A stretch of 64,000 nt of DNA from M55B167 sp964406095 (GCA_964406095.1 CAYOQJ010000079.1:1-64000), one strand, 5' to 3'. Numbered from the stretch's first letter, positions 27,150-36,593 are shown. Notes: generated by a model from the sequence alone, not told the origin. Made by a program: numbers and translations.

Positions 27150-28217
27150 TTGAATATACTTGATGTAATCACAAAGTTGTCTCAGGAATTTGGCACGGAT
27201 CGCTATGTGCGCGGCGGGGGTGGTAACACCTCCTGCAAGAATGAATCGACGCTCTGGGTGAAGCCTTCTGGTACGACACTTGCGGCCCTGACACCTAAGC
27301 TTTTTGTGGCACTGGATCGCGCCAGACTTGCGCGGCTGTATGAGATGGAGCCGCCCTCCGAGGTCTCGGCGCGCGAGGCATTGGTCAAAGAAATTATGGA
27401 GCAGTCGTTGTTGCCTGGGAGTTCCGGACGTGCCTCGGTTGAAGCACCATTGCATGACTCGCTGGGGTTTCGTTATGTTGTGCATACCCATCCCTATGCT
27501 GTCAATGGCATGACCTGTGCCCGTGATGGTCGGGTGGCTTGCGAGAGGCTTTTCCCTGATGCGCTCTGGCTTGATTACATTGATCCTGGCTATACGCTTT
27601 GTCGCGTTGTGCGTGCAGCTGTGATTGAGTACAAGAGTAAAAAGGGGAGTGAGCCGGAGCTGATATTTTTGAAAAATCACGGGGTGTTTGTGGCAGCCGA
27701 CACCCCGGAAAGAATTCGTGCGCTCTATGCCGATGTTATTGATAAATTACTGTCCGAATATGAGCGAGCTGGTATCGACACTGCGTTTGAGTCTGCGCAG
27801 CTGGCCACCGAATCAACGCTTGTCATCGATCGTCAGGCAATCTGCAAAGCGATGGGCCGGAGTGATCTGTCGATTGTGGCCTCAGGGGCCTTCGATGTTG
27901 CTGCTGGTCCCCTTTCACCCGATCATATGGTTTATGCTAAGGCTTTTCCCTATATCGGGGTGCCCACAGAAGAGGGCATTGCGGCTTTTAAAGAGCGTCA
28001 TGGTTACGTACCGCAGGTTTTCAGTTTCAATCAGAGTGTCTTCGGTGTGGCTGAAAGTGAAAAGGGTGCGGCACTTGCTCTCGAACTGGCCAAGGATGGA
28101 GCATTGGTTGAAAAGCTGACCAAAGCCTTTGGCGGGGTGCAGTATATGAGCGATGCCGCCCGCGATTTTATTGAAAACTGGGAGGTTGAATCCTACCGCA
28201 AAAAACAGATGAATTAA
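27150..28217 (+). CDS. rhaD: Class II aldolase, probable rhamnulose-1-phosphate aldolase
   Basis: 355 residues from TTG 27150, chosen because GTGGAGAA lies six bases upstream and homology begins at ILDVITKLSQEF; the longer ATG 27093 has no support. Class II aldolase/adducin fold: RGGGGNTSCK and VKPSGTTLAAL near the start, the zinc ligands in VVHTHPYAVNG (HTH) and LKNHGVFVA. It is longer than E. coli RhaD and resembles the aldolase half of the bifunctional RhaE-type enzymes that split rhamnulose-1-phosphate into DHAP and lactaldehyde. L-rhamnose isomerase follows, which supports the substrate. No dehydrogenase half and no rhamnulokinase are seen in the window. Confidence 0.82.
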   Translation: MNILDVITKLSQEFGTDRYVRGGGGNTSCKNESTLWVKPSGTTLAALTPKLFVALDRARLARLYEMEPPSEVSAREALVKEIMEQSLLPGSSGRASVEAPLHDSLGFRYVVHTHPYAVNGMTCARDGRVACERLFPDALWLDYIDPGYTLCRVVRAAVIEYKSKKGSEPELIFLKNHGVFVAADTPERIRALYADVIDKLLSEYERAGIDTAFESAQLATESTLVIDRQAICKAMGRSDLSIVASGAFDVAAGPLSPDHMVYAKAFPYIGVPTEEGIAAFKERHGYVPQVFSFNQSVFGVAESEKGAALALELAKDGALVEKLTKAFGGVQYMSDAARDFIENWEVESYRKKQMN

Positions 28218-28535
28218 CAGGATTTGAGGCTGTGGGCGGCAAGAATTTTAGCACAGAGACACAGAGTCACGGAGAAGGGGCGTCATGTGCGAATGTGCGA
28301 GTTAAAGAGAAGAGTTTTTGACAGGATTACAGGATTTGGGGCTGTGGGGCCGGTGACCTCACCGGCCATTCATGGCTCCCTATGTCCTCTGTGTTAAACT
28401 TATTCCTAAGCTCAGCGCCAATGTTCGCTTCGCCGTGCACGCTGGCGTGTGTGAAGCAAATGGGACGTTATGAAAAACGGAAAATAAATAAAAATGATCT
28501 CTGGTGGCGACGCAGAGAGTGTTGAGGAAAACAGT
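28218..28535 (+). repeat. Repeat-rich 318-base spacer between rhaD and rhaA
   Basis: No gene. It contains CACAGAGACACAGAG (28252-28266, also at 19021), two copies of an ACAGGATTT-GGCTGTGGG word (28219-28237 and 28328-28347), and a perfect hairpin GGCCGGTGA/TCACCGGCC at 28348-28367. An inverted CTCTGTG lies near 28386. Several words look like mobile or amplified intergenic repeats. The rhaA ribosome site (GAGGAAAA) ends it. Confidence 0.6.
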
Positions 28536-29798
28536 ATGAATAATAATATTGAGCAAGCCTATCAGATTGCGCGAGAAAAATATGCGGAGATCGGGGTGGA
28601 TACCGAAGCCGCTATGAAAGCATTGGAACAGGTGCCTGTGAGCATGCACTGCTGGCAGGGTGATGATGTCGGAGGTTTCGAAAGTGTTGGCGGCTCCGAG
28701 TTGAGCGGCGGAATTCAGGCCACCGGCAATTATCCCGGTAAAGCGCGTACGATCGATGAGTTGCGCAGCGATATAGAAAAAGCACTTTCACTTATTCCCG
28801 GTACTCACCGGCTGAATTTGCATGCCAGCTATCTGGAGAACGGCGGCATCTTTGTCGATCGTGATGAAATTGAGCCTAGGCATTTCAAGGGCTGGATTGA
28901 CTGGGGCAAAGGCAGGTTGCACGGCATGGATTTCAACCCCACCTTCTTTTCACACGCCAAAGCCGCAGATGGATTCACTTTGAGTCATCCCGATCAGGCG
29001 GTACGCGATTTCTGGATTGAACATGGCAGGCGTTGCCGGACTATCGCTGCTGAGATGGGACATCAGTACGGTACCACAACGGTCACCAACTTCTGGGTGC
29101 CGGACTCATACAAGGATACGCCGGCGGATCGGGCCTCTCCGCGTCAACGTCTGGCAGAAGCTCTGGACAGTTGTTTTGAGGAGAAGATTGATCCATCCGT
29201 GCATCTGGATGCGGTTGAGTCGAAGTTGTTCGGCATCGGCGGTGAAAGCTACACCGTTGGTTCGCATGAGTTTTATATGGGTTACGCTGTATCCCGTCAG
29301 AAGCTGCTCTGTCTGGATGCCGGACATTATCACCCGACGGAGATGATATCCGAGAAGATTTCATCTGTTATGATGTTCTGTCCTGAATTACTGTTGCATG
29401 TAAGCAGACCGGTACGCTGGGACAGTGACCATGTAGTCTGTTTTGACGATGAATTGCAGCAGATCGCCAAAGAGCTGGTGCGCAGTGGGCAGATGGACAA
29501 GGTGCATATCGGTCTGGACTTCTTTGATGCCAGTATAAATCGTGTGGCGGCCTGGGTTATCGGAACACGCAATATGGTCAAAGCTCTGTTGTTCGCTATG
29601 CTGGAACCGATTGAGACTCTTCGTCAGGCTGAGGCGGAGATGAATTTCACAAAACGTCTGGTGATGTTCGAAGAGCTTAAAACTATGCCGTGGAGCGCGG
29701 TCTGGGATTACTACTGCCTGCGGCAGGATGTTCCGGCAGGGCTTGCATGGTTTGACGAAGTTGTTAATTATGAGAAAGATGTGTTAAGCAGACGTTAA
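28536..29798 (+). CDS. rhaA: L-rhamnose isomerase
   Basis: 420 residues from ATG 28536 (TTGAGGAAA upstream; the longer frame from 28494 has no ribosome site). Converts L-rhamnose to L-rhamnulose in the cytoplasm. Family features include VPVSMHCWQGDDVGGFE near the N terminus, LNLHASYLE, GMDFNPTFFSH and the metal-site strands around GSHEFYMGYAV, CLDAGHYHPTE and HIGLDFFDAS. The length is that of the RhaA family. With the upstream aldolase it covers two of the three core steps of rhamnose breakdown. Rhamnose-rich sulfated algal polysaccharides would be a plausible source, given the sulfatase at 30730 (inference). Confidence 0.96.
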   Translation: MNNNIEQAYQIAREKYAEIGVDTEAAMKALEQVPVSMHCWQGDDVGGFESVGGSELSGGIQATGNYPGKARTIDELRSDIEKALSLIPGTHRLNLHASYLENGGIFVDRDEIEPRHFKGWIDWGKGRLHGMDFNPTFFSHAKAADGFTLSHPDQAVRDFWIEHGRRCRTIAAEMGHQYGTTTVTNFWVPDSYKDTPADRASPRQRLAEALDSCFEEKIDPSVHLDAVESKLFGIGGESYTVGSHEFYMGYAVSRQKLLCLDAGHYHPTEMISEKISSVMMFCPELLLHVSRPVRWDSDHVVCFDDELQQIAKELVRSGQMDKVHIGLDFFDASINRVAAWVIGTRNMVKALLFAMLEPIETLRQAEAEMNFTKRLVMFEELKTMPWSAVWDYYCLRQDVPAGLAWFDEVVNYEKDVLSRR

Positions 29799-29820
29799 AA
29801 TCGCGTTTGTACGGAGATTG

Positions 29821-29854
29821 ACGGCACCGGTTGCAAAGTGACCAGTGCCGTTTT
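29821..29854 (+). terminator. Intrinsic terminator after rhaA
   Basis: ACGGCACCGGT (29821-29831) pairs with ACCAGTGCCGT (29841-29851), with one mismatch, around a 9-base loop and ends in four T. It lies 22 bases after the rhaA stop. Confidence 0.75.
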
Positions 29855-29870
29855 GTTATGTGGCAGATGT

Positions 29871-30689
29871 TCAATTTTCGGGATCAAAAATTTCTTTTCG
29901 TCGATTCAATAGAATCGCCACTCCGATTGCGGCCAGTCCGATACTGATCGTCTGACTGATCGACAATGCACCCACGTTGGCACGCGGGTCACCTCGCAAA
30001 AACTCAACCATGAATCGCATAAAAGCGTAGGCAATCAGATAGATGGCGGATGGCAGACCAAGCTTGCGATAGTGATTCAGAAAAATATAGATCATAGCCG
30101 CAAAGATCAGCAGATTGGCTCCTGATTCGATCAACTGGGTTGGGATAACCGGTAGACTCTGGGCGGCAGTTGGCTCGATAAGTGGCGGATTAGCATTGCA
30201 TTGTTCGATCCAGGCGGGAGAGTGGGCCGGAAAATGTACACCCAGAGCTTCGCTTGTTATACGTCCGTAACAGCAGCCATGCATGAAACAGCCGATTCGT
30301 CCGAAAGCGTGTCCGAGCGGCAGAACACTGAGAAGTATATCTGAAACCTCGAAGAATTTAATTTTCTTGAGTTTTATGAAAATCAGAACAAATAACGCGG
30401 CTGCGATGAACCCGCCGTAAAACATCAGACCACCCTGGTCTATCCGCAGAATTGCGGAGGGGTTGTCGGCGAATTCCACCTGCCAGTGTTCAATCACATA
30501 GGCAACTCGGGCACCGCCGATAGAGGCGATCATCATCCCGGTGATCAGTGAAGTCAGTTGATCCGCATTACGTCCGCTGCGTTTGCAGAGCCACACCGCC
30601 ACCTGCCAGGCAAAGAGAAATCCGAGTGCCATACACAGTCCGTAGCTGTGCAGGGTTATGCCGCCGATTCGCAATAATTCTGAGTGCAT
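29871..30689 (-). CDS. lgt: Prolipoprotein diacylglyceryl transferase
   Basis: 272 residues with seven predicted TM helices. Transfers diacylglycerol from phosphatidylglycerol to the lipobox cysteine of prolipoproteins in the inner membrane. The Lgt signature GRIGCFMHGCCYG sits in the middle, preceded by GGLMFYGGF with the conserved HSYG-like start (LHSYGLCMALGF) at residues 13-24. C-terminal FMRFMVEFLRGDPR is also typical. It needs no partner nearby; one client in the window is the Memo-AMMECR1 lipoprotein. It is 40 bases downstream of the sulfatase gene on the same strand. Confidence 0.96.
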   Translation of the reverse strand: MHSELLRIGGITLHSYGLCMALGFLFAWQVAVWLCKRSGRNADQLTSLITGMMIASIGGARVAYVIEHWQVEFADNPSAILRIDQGGLMFYGGFIAAALFVLIFIKLKKIKFFEVSDILLSVLPLGHAFGRIGCFMHGCCYGRITSEALGVHFPAHSPAWIEQCNANPPLIEPTAAQSLPVIPTQLIESGANLLIFAAMIYIFLNHYRKLGLPSAIYLIAYAFMRFMVEFLRGDPRANVGALSISQTISIGLAAIGVAILLNRRKEIFDPEN

Positions 30690-30729
30690 TGAATTCCCGG
30701 GTAATGGATTATGTAAAAGTAAATTGTAG

Positions 30730-32226
30730 TTACTTGGTTTTTTTGCGTGCCTTCTTTTTTGCTGCTTTTTTCGGGCGCGGAGGTAGATCGTTATTGCGGA
30801 TTGTTTCGAGTTTGCGTGCCAGTTGTTTTTGGAAACTTTTTACGATGTTGGCGTACTCAGGATTTTTTGCCAGATTGGTGAACTGTTTCGGGTCTTTCTT
30901 TACATCGAACAGCTCAACTCCTTTGGAGGCATCTTCGGCATATTGAATATATGCAAATTCATGTGTGCGCAGCAGAAATCCCTGGCGTGCCGGAGCAACA
31001 CTGAATACGGCATCGCGCACTTCCTGTCGGGGGTTGGTCAGCAGCGCACGGATGTCTCTGCCTTGAATGCCGGGTGGTGGAGTCAGTCCGCAAAGCCGTG
31101 ATATGGTTGGATAGAGATCCTGCAGTTCAACCAATGAATCACAGACCGCCGGTTTCATTCCTGGAACTTTGATGATCAGCGGCACTCCGGAGGATTCATC
31201 GCGCAAACTGACCTTGGCCCAGAAGTCGTGTTCACCCAGATGATAGCCATGATCGCTGGTGAAAATTACAATCGTGGAATCGGCCAGTCCCTCACTCTCA
31301 AGAGTATCGAGAACCCTTCCGACCATGGCATCCATGAATGTCACGGCGCCGTAGTAGCCGCCCATGGCTTTTTTCTGGCGGCGGATGTCCATCTTCATGT
31401 TTTTACTGGTTTTGTAGTTGATACCTGCCTTCGGGATGTCATCCCAGTCGCCTGGGAGTTTTTCGGGTAGCACCATTTTGTTGTAGGGTTTGAACGGCTC
31501 GAAATATTTTTTAGGTGCAACAAAGGGAACATGCGGACGAACAAAACCGACGCCCAGCCAGAAGCGTTTATCTTTGTGGCTTTTAATCAGCTCCACCGCT
31601 TTCGCCGCCGCGATGCCGTCAGCATGCACCATTTCGTCGCCGTCGGCTTCAACTACGACAAAGGTGTTGCCGCCGACAACAGGACGTTTGCCGTCCGGGT
31701 TGCCCTCCAGGGTCTCTCCTTCACCGGGGGCTTTCCATTCCGGTCCCTGGCAGTTGTATTTTTCGGTCCAGGAGAGGGGGTCATCTGAACCATCGGTGCC
31801 CTGCTCAATGCCGCCCGGCACTCCCATGTGGTACAATTTGCCGACACGCGCGGTGTAGTAATTGTTGTTTTTAAAGAGCTGTGGCCAGGTAACTTTGTCC
31901 GGGCCGATATTCGGACGAGGGCTGGTGTATCCCAACACTCCGGTCGCGTGTGGGTAATAGCCCGAGAAAAAAGCAGCACGCGAGGGACCGCAGTAGGTTC
32001 CCTGGCAGAAGGCACGGGTGAAGCGTACGCCATGGTCTGCGATCCGGTCGATATTCGGTGTTTTGCAGACCTCGTTGCCGTAGCATGACAGTGCCGTATA
32101 TGTCAGATCATCCGAGATAATGAAAAGAACATTGTATTTTCCCTCGGCCCTAACAGAGAGAGGTAAAAGAGCCATATAACATGTAATGAGCAGAACGTTA
32201 CTTAAAATTCCGGTTATAACTTTCAT
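30730..32226 (-). CDS. Secreted sulfatase, Cys-type, iduronate-2-sulfatase-like
   Basis: 498 residues from ATG 32226, preceded by TAGGAG; the longer frame from 32301 has no ribosome site. Signal peptide 1-27 (VRAEG). Alkaline-phosphatase-like fold with metal Asp pair in IISDDL (39-40). The catalytic C79-G-P-S-R83 must be oxidised to formylglycine by a maturase not seen in this window. Further landmarks are GKLYHMG, FVRPHVPF and TSDHGYHLGEHDFWAK, close to the iduronate-2-sulfatase-like S1 group. The C terminus ends in an unusual 13-residue Lys-rich tail (KKAAKKKARKKTK). Likely removes sulfate from polysaccharide in the periplasm or outside. Confidence 0.93.
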   Translation of the reverse strand: MKVITGILSNVLLITCYMALLPLSVRAEGKYNVLFIISDDLTYTALSCYGNEVCKTPNIDRIADHGVRFTRAFCQGTYCGPSRAAFFSGYYPHATGVLGYTSPRPNIGPDKVTWPQLFKNNNYYTARVGKLYHMGVPGGIEQGTDGSDDPLSWTEKYNCQGPEWKAPGEGETLEGNPDGKRPVVGGNTFVVVEADGDEMVHADGIAAAKAVELIKSHKDKRFWLGVGFVRPHVPFVAPKKYFEPFKPYNKMVLPEKLPGDWDDIPKAGINYKTSKNMKMDIRRQKKAMGGYYGAVTFMDAMVGRVLDTLESEGLADSTIVIFTSDHGYHLGEHDFWAKVSLRDESSGVPLIIKVPGMKPAVCDSLVELQDLYPTISRLCGLTPPPGIQGRDIRALLTNPRQEVRDAVFSVAPARQGFLLRTHEFAYIQYAEDASKGVELFDVKKDPKQFTNLAKNPEYANIVKSFQKQLARKLETIRNNDLPPRPKKAAKKKARKKTK

Positions 32227-32596
32227 TTTGAAACTCCTAACAAATACAACAAATACAGAATGAAACAAGTTAGCATAAAGCTCATGTTTCCGTCTGACCA
32301 CTTAGTGCATATAATAGCGCATTTGTTTGAAAAATAAACGTAGATTTTGGTGTTTTTAAAAAAAACGAATTGTTATCGTTGTGGTGCAAGTCTTATACTG
32401 GATCGTACTGCAAAGCGTTCGGAACGGAGGAAGGAATGAAAACGAGATTGATGCGAAGGATGAAGTCAGCATTTATTGTATTGATATTGTTGTCTTTATC
32501 TTTTTTTGCCGCATCGTCGTTTTTGTACCGATGACTGGCCTTGTGTTGCGCGTTGACAGTGCTTCAAACCTTTTCTTTGTGATTTTTAGGCTTATT
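32227..32596 (-). other. 370-base non-coding region upstream of the sulfatase
   Basis: AT-rich, no gene recognised on either strand; the 73-codon + frame here has biased composition and no ribosome site. A TATTAT word on the minus strand (32311-32316) could be the sulfatase -10, without a good -35. Two tandem TGTATTTGT words precede the sulfatase ribosome site. Confidence 0.5.
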
Positions 32597-33712
32597 TCAT
32601 GAGTCTTCTTCCGGCTGTAGCGGCAAGGTTTCATCAATAGCGGTGCCCCACATCTGCCAGGCGGAGAGAAAAAGCGCGCCGACGATCGGCCCGACCAGAA
32701 TACCCGGAGCACCGAAGAGCATGATACCGCCCAGGGTTGCCAGCAGAACAATCAGATCGGGCATTTTTGTGTCTTTGCCAATCATGCGGGGTGTGAGAAT
32801 ATTGTCGATGCTGCCGACTACCACCGCACACCAAATCCCGACAGATAACGCTTTGATGCCGTGACCGGTTAGTGCCAGATAGATCACTGCGGGCACCCAG
32901 ACCAGGGTGGTTCCGAAGGTTGGTATTACTGAGAGAACACACATAACAGTAAACCAGAAAAAGATTCCTTTTATGCCGGCAATCCACAGAGCTGAAGCAG
33001 CCAGACCGGCCTGCAGGATGCCGATCACTACTTTACCCTTGATTGTGGCACGGGTTACGCTTTGAAAGATTGCCAGCAGCCGTTCACCGTCAGCCTCAGT
33101 TAACGGCGTGTAACGCAGAGCCTTGCGGATCGGGAGTCCGCCAGCGATCAGGAAGTAGTACATCGAGTAGAGCGTCACGAAGAGTGAGAGCACAAAAGAG
33201 GCGGTTCCTTTGACGCCAGCTGCCAATCCCTGAGCCACGATGCTACCGGCCTTAGCTGTGATGTCACCAAATTTTGTTACGATGTCATCCTGATATGGGC
33301 GCATTTTTTCAAGCCACTCGTGCTGTTCGATCTGACGGTTGAGCAGCTCTTTCAGCTCGCCTTGGTCTGAAAACCACTCACGTGCCTGGTTGCTCACGCC
33401 GACAGCCTCAGTGATGACCACCCCCAGAAAGAAAAGCATCGGAATAATGACGAGTAAGAGGGTTAAGACAACTGTGATCCCTGACGCGGCTGATCTATGT
33501 CCTTTGAGCAGAAAGACCAGTTTGCTATATAATGGAAAGAGGAGTCCGGAGAGCAGCGCTCCAAAAAAGACCGAAATGACAAACCCGCGGACAATCAGAA
33601 AAAACAAAACTGAAATAGCAGCCGCGAGGATGAGTAGAAAAGACACTCTAGGGTTGATAAAATACTTGCTGTTAATTTTCAAGGAAATCTCCGCTGTTTG
33701 TCGGTCTGCCAC
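32597..33712 (-). CDS. AI-2E family transporter
   Basis: 371 residues, GTG start. Eight hydrophobic segments in the arrangement of the AI-2E/PerM family: paired helices at about 24-60 and 75-100, a polar loop at 105-150, and a C-terminal group of helices. It includes the family strand FGTTLVWVPAVIYL, then DNILTPRMIG and PGILVGPIVGALFL. Despite the family name most members have no shown role in AI-2 export; some are Na+/H+ or Na+(Li+)/H+ antiporters. The actual substrate is undetermined. It stands apart from its neighbours, with about 270 non-coding bases before the gene. Confidence 0.92.
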   Translation of the reverse strand: MADRQTAEISLKINSKYFINPRVSFLLILAAAISVLFFLIVRGFVISVFFGALLSGLLFPLYSKLVFLLKGHRSAASGITVVLTLLLVIIPMLFFLGVVITEAVGVSNQAREWFSDQGELKELLNRQIEQHEWLEKMRPYQDDIVTKFGDITAKAGSIVAQGLAAGVKGTASFVLSLFVTLYSMYYFLIAGGLPIRKALRYTPLTEADGERLLAIFQSVTRATIKGKVVIGILQAGLAASALWIAGIKGIFFWFTVMCVLSVIPTFGTTLVWVPAVIYLALTGHGIKALSVGIWCAVVVGSIDNILTPRMIGKDTKMPDLIVLLATLGGIMLFGAPGILVGPIVGALFLSAWQMWGTAIDETLPLQPEEDS

Positions 33713-33980
33713 GAAACGTTTACACGAACCCTATCCACAACGATTTAATTATCGCACAAAAACGGAAAATTAACAAATTCCTTATTAACAATCATTTAAC
33801 TCAGTTTCTGAATTTCAAATGCCGTAAATAGGTTAAAGGGTTTTGAGCCGAATACCAGCAATCCTATGGGATGATAATGAAAACAAATTACACTATCTGT
33901 AAATCGGTGTAGATGTGCGCATTTCTCTTTGCGGTTGAGAATTCTACTTTGCTGCATGGTTTGGGGTAGGTGAGTCAGGG

Positions 33981-34793
33981 CTACAGTTTTTTGGTTGGGG
34001 GTTTTTGAAGAGGCGGTTCCGGAAAGCGGCCCTCCAGTGCATCTTCACAGATTTTACGTGTGTCCTGGGGAAAGTCGTTTTTAATAATCCACTTGATGAA
34101 ACCGGGATCACTCTGCACCAGATCGCGCAGTTTCTCACCTTTTTTGCGTCCGAAGTTGATTGTAACCTCGCTGTCAACCCAGCGCAGTCTGCCGGAGCGG
34201 TCGGTGTTGAATGGATCCAGCGGATTGAACAGCTTGTCGAGCGTCTCCATGTCACGCGGCAGGTCAGGATAACGGTTGAACTGTCCGATCAGCACATCGA
34301 GGGTGGCCTGCACATCAGCCTCCGCGCCGTGGGCGTTGGTATGTTCCTCGTCACAGTAGAACCTAAGTGCGGCACTCAGATCACGTGGTTCCCTGGTATG
34401 AAAAATTCGCTGAGCGTCGAGCAGACGGCGGCGGTCAGGATCAAAGGTTATTTCGGCCCGTTTAAACTCCTCGGCCAAGATGGGGATATCAAAACGTCCG
34501 GCATTGAAGCCGGAAAGATCGGCTTCTCCGAAAAAGGTCAGTATTTCCAGGGCCTTGTCCTTGAAAGCAGGACAATCGCGGACTATTTCATCTGTGATGC
34601 CGTGGATCGCGATGCTCTCTTCGGGGATAGGCACTCCGGGGTTGAGCAGCCAGTAGCCTTTGTGCTGTGAACCATCCGGTTCAATCCGAATGGCGGCCAG
34701 TTCAATGATGCGGTCGGCACGCGGGCTGGTTCCGGTTGATTCGATGTCGAAAACAATCAGCGGTTTATCGAGTTGGACGGGAAATAGAGTCAT
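33981..34793 (-). CDS. DnaQ-like 3'-5' exonuclease
   Basis: 270 residues from ATG 34793; the longer frame starts inside the upstream gene. DEDD exonuclease motifs: FDIESTGTSPRADRIIE (Exo I, D and E), GFNAGRFDIPIL (Exo II) and HGAEADVQATLDVL (Exo III, HxAxxD type). This is the epsilon/RNase T fold. The C-terminal 70 residues (VTINFGRKKGEKLRDLVQSD, then FIKWIIKNDF) are the small domain often joined to such exonucleases. It is probably a stand-alone nuclease in repair or RNA processing, not the replicative proofreader. It follows the solute-binding-protein gene by 28 bases as the last member of a minus-strand unit. Confidence 0.92.
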   Translation of the reverse strand: MTLFPVQLDKPLIVFDIESTGTSPRADRIIELAAIRIEPDGSQHKGYWLLNPGVPIPEESIAIHGITDEIVRDCPAFKDKALEILTFFGEADLSGFNAGRFDIPILAEEFKRAEITFDPDRRRLLDAQRIFHTREPRDLSAALRFYCDEEHTNAHGAEADVQATLDVLIGQFNRYPDLPRDMETLDKLFNPLDPFNTDRSGRLRWVDSEVTINFGRKKGEKLRDLVQSDPGFIKWIIKNDFPQDTRKICEDALEGRFPEPPLQKPPTKKL

Positions 34794-34821
34794 AGTATTC
34801 TGTTCTGTTAAGGGTGTTGTC

Positions 34822-36591
34822 TTAGTTAAGTGATCTGTTATTAAAAAAGTCATCGAAATCGATCTTTTCCGGTTTGGTCGGTAGGGGTTGATCCCGGCGC
34901 ATGGCTTCGTTAAGTTCGTTGACGCTTTCGGAGTCATACCACCAGTAGGTAACCAATGCGCGTTCATTGCCGTATTTGTCCAGTACGGTGGAGGGGGTGC
35001 CGAACTTGTTCCAGTAGAAGATGCGGGTGCGGTTGGTGTTCCAGAGCAGGATGTAAGGTACCTGATCGGTCAGGATTTTATCGATACGCCGACAGATGGC
35101 GTTGCGTTCGTTCAAGTTGAAATTGGTGCGCTGTTCGGCGATGAGCGCATCAACCGCCGGATTTTTAAAACCGGAATAGTTGTTACTGCCGGGAGTGTCG
35201 GCTTCGCTTGAAAGCCAGCTGAACTCCGGGTTGCGAAAGAGGCTGGCCCCCCAGGCCGCCCAGCTCATCTGAAAGTTGTGGGCATCCATGTCACGCACCC
35301 AGGCGGCCAGGTCTTTACGTTCGATCGACATTCTGATGCCGACAGATTGCAGAGCGTTGTTGAAAAGTACCAGAAATTTGTCGGTGGCGGAGCTGCGTGT
35401 CAGAAAAGTGAATGCCAGTTCGCGTCCTTTACGCTCCAGAATTCCGGATTGGGGGTTCAATTTGAAGCCAGCTTCGCTGAGCAGCTGCCGCGCCTTGTCG
35501 ACATTGAAATCGTAGAAGGTGTTTTCACAGGGATGGTCGCTGTCGTAAAGGTCTTCATAGTACGAGCGGTGCAGAAAGTATTCGTTGTACATCATGGTGC
35601 GGTTCATAGTCTCGCGGTCCAGCAGATGCGCAAGCGCTCTGCGAACACGCAAATCGTCAAAGGGGAATTTACGCATATTGAGCACAAAACCTTGAAAGCC
35701 GATCGGACTGTAGTTACGGACCTGCTGTTTGATAATCCAGTTGCGGGTGAATTTTTCGCCGGTGGTTTCGGTCATCCAGAGGCGTGCGGTGTAAACCGGA
35801 TGAACATCGGTATAGCCTTTCTTAAGGGCTTCAACCGCGTTTTCCTGATCGACATAGTATTTAAAGACCAGATAGTCGAAATTGTACAGATTACAATTAG
35901 ATATTTTGTCGGCTGCCCACCAATCCTTGCGCCGTTTCATGCGGGTTTCGATCGACTCTTTGATGCGGTCGACTGTGTAGGGTCCTGAAACAACCGCGTC
36001 CTGAAAATCCAGTTTAGCGAACTCGCATTTTGCAAAGGCATGCCGTGGCAGAACCTGAAAACCGCTCAATGACACCAGGTTGACCCAATGTGCCGATTTG
36101 GCTGTGAAGCGGATGGTGCGTTCATCCAGAATCTCGGGTGATTCAAATTTACCGTAAATCACCTTGTTGGGACCGGTGGGATTTTCCGGGGCCATGATGG
36201 TATCGAAGGTCCATTTAATATCAGAAGCTGTGATCGGTACGCCGTCACTCCACCGGGCTGACGGATCAATTTCGAAGGTATAGCAAAGTTTATCGTCGGA
36301 TATACTCCACCGCCGGGCCAGAGCCGGTGTGAAATCAGCACTGAGCGGATCGGAGCCCAACAGAGAGCTGTACATCAGTCCGAAGAGCATAGCGGTATAG
36401 GAGTTATTATCGATATAATAATTCAGGCTTTTGGGGGCTTGCGCGGCGGAGAACCGTAGAGTTCCGCCTTTGACTGCGTAGGGGCTTGCGATCGGATCGG
36501 CGGTTTCAACCCAATCAGGTGCGGGAAACATCTGGTCAGAGCGGGTTGAAAGCGCCAGAGCGGCCGCCAGTGCTATGATTTTTACATACAT
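34822..36591 (-). CDS. Extracellular solute-binding protein, family 5
   Basis: 589 residues with a short signal peptide (MYVKIIALAAALALST). Family-5 (peptide/nickel, DppA/OppA/YejA-like) layout: GGTLRFSAAQAPKSLNYY near the start, FTPALARRWSISDD, the signature VPITASDIKWTFDTIM and DLRVRRALAHLLDRETMN in the second half. It would bind an oligopeptide or similar ligand in the periplasm. No ABC permease or ATPase gene is adjacent, so it either works with a remote transporter or has another role. It begins two bases after the dapL stop, indicating co-transcription. A link to murein peptide recycling is tempting because of dapL, but is only inference. Confidence 0.93.
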   Translation of the reverse strand: MYVKIIALAAALALSTRSDQMFPAPDWVETADPIASPYAVKGGTLRFSAAQAPKSLNYYIDNNSYTAMLFGLMYSSLLGSDPLSADFTPALARRWSISDDKLCYTFEIDPSARWSDGVPITASDIKWTFDTIMAPENPTGPNKVIYGKFESPEILDERTIRFTAKSAHWVNLVSLSGFQVLPRHAFAKCEFAKLDFQDAVVSGPYTVDRIKESIETRMKRRKDWWAADKISNCNLYNFDYLVFKYYVDQENAVEALKKGYTDVHPVYTARLWMTETTGEKFTRNWIIKQQVRNYSPIGFQGFVLNMRKFPFDDLRVRRALAHLLDRETMNRTMMYNEYFLHRSYYEDLYDSDHPCENTFYDFNVDKARQLLSEAGFKLNPQSGILERKGRELAFTFLTRSSATDKFLVLFNNALQSVGIRMSIERKDLAAWVRDMDAHNFQMSWAAWGASLFRNPEFSWLSSEADTPGSNNYSGFKNPAVDALIAEQRTNFNLNERNAICRRIDKILTDQVPYILLWNTNRTRIFYWNKFGTPSTVLDKYGNERALVTYWWYDSESVNELNEAMRRDQPLPTKPEKIDFDDFFNNRSLN

Positions 36592-36593
36592 GT

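Noticed and set aside
28348..28367. Intrinsic terminator for rhaD
   Set aside because: The hairpin is perfect but is followed by ATTCATGG rather than T residues; treated as part of a repeat element.
32381..32602. 73-codon hydrophobic + frame upstream of the sulfatase
   Set aside because: AT-rich Phe/Val-rich translation typical of chance frames; no ribosome site.
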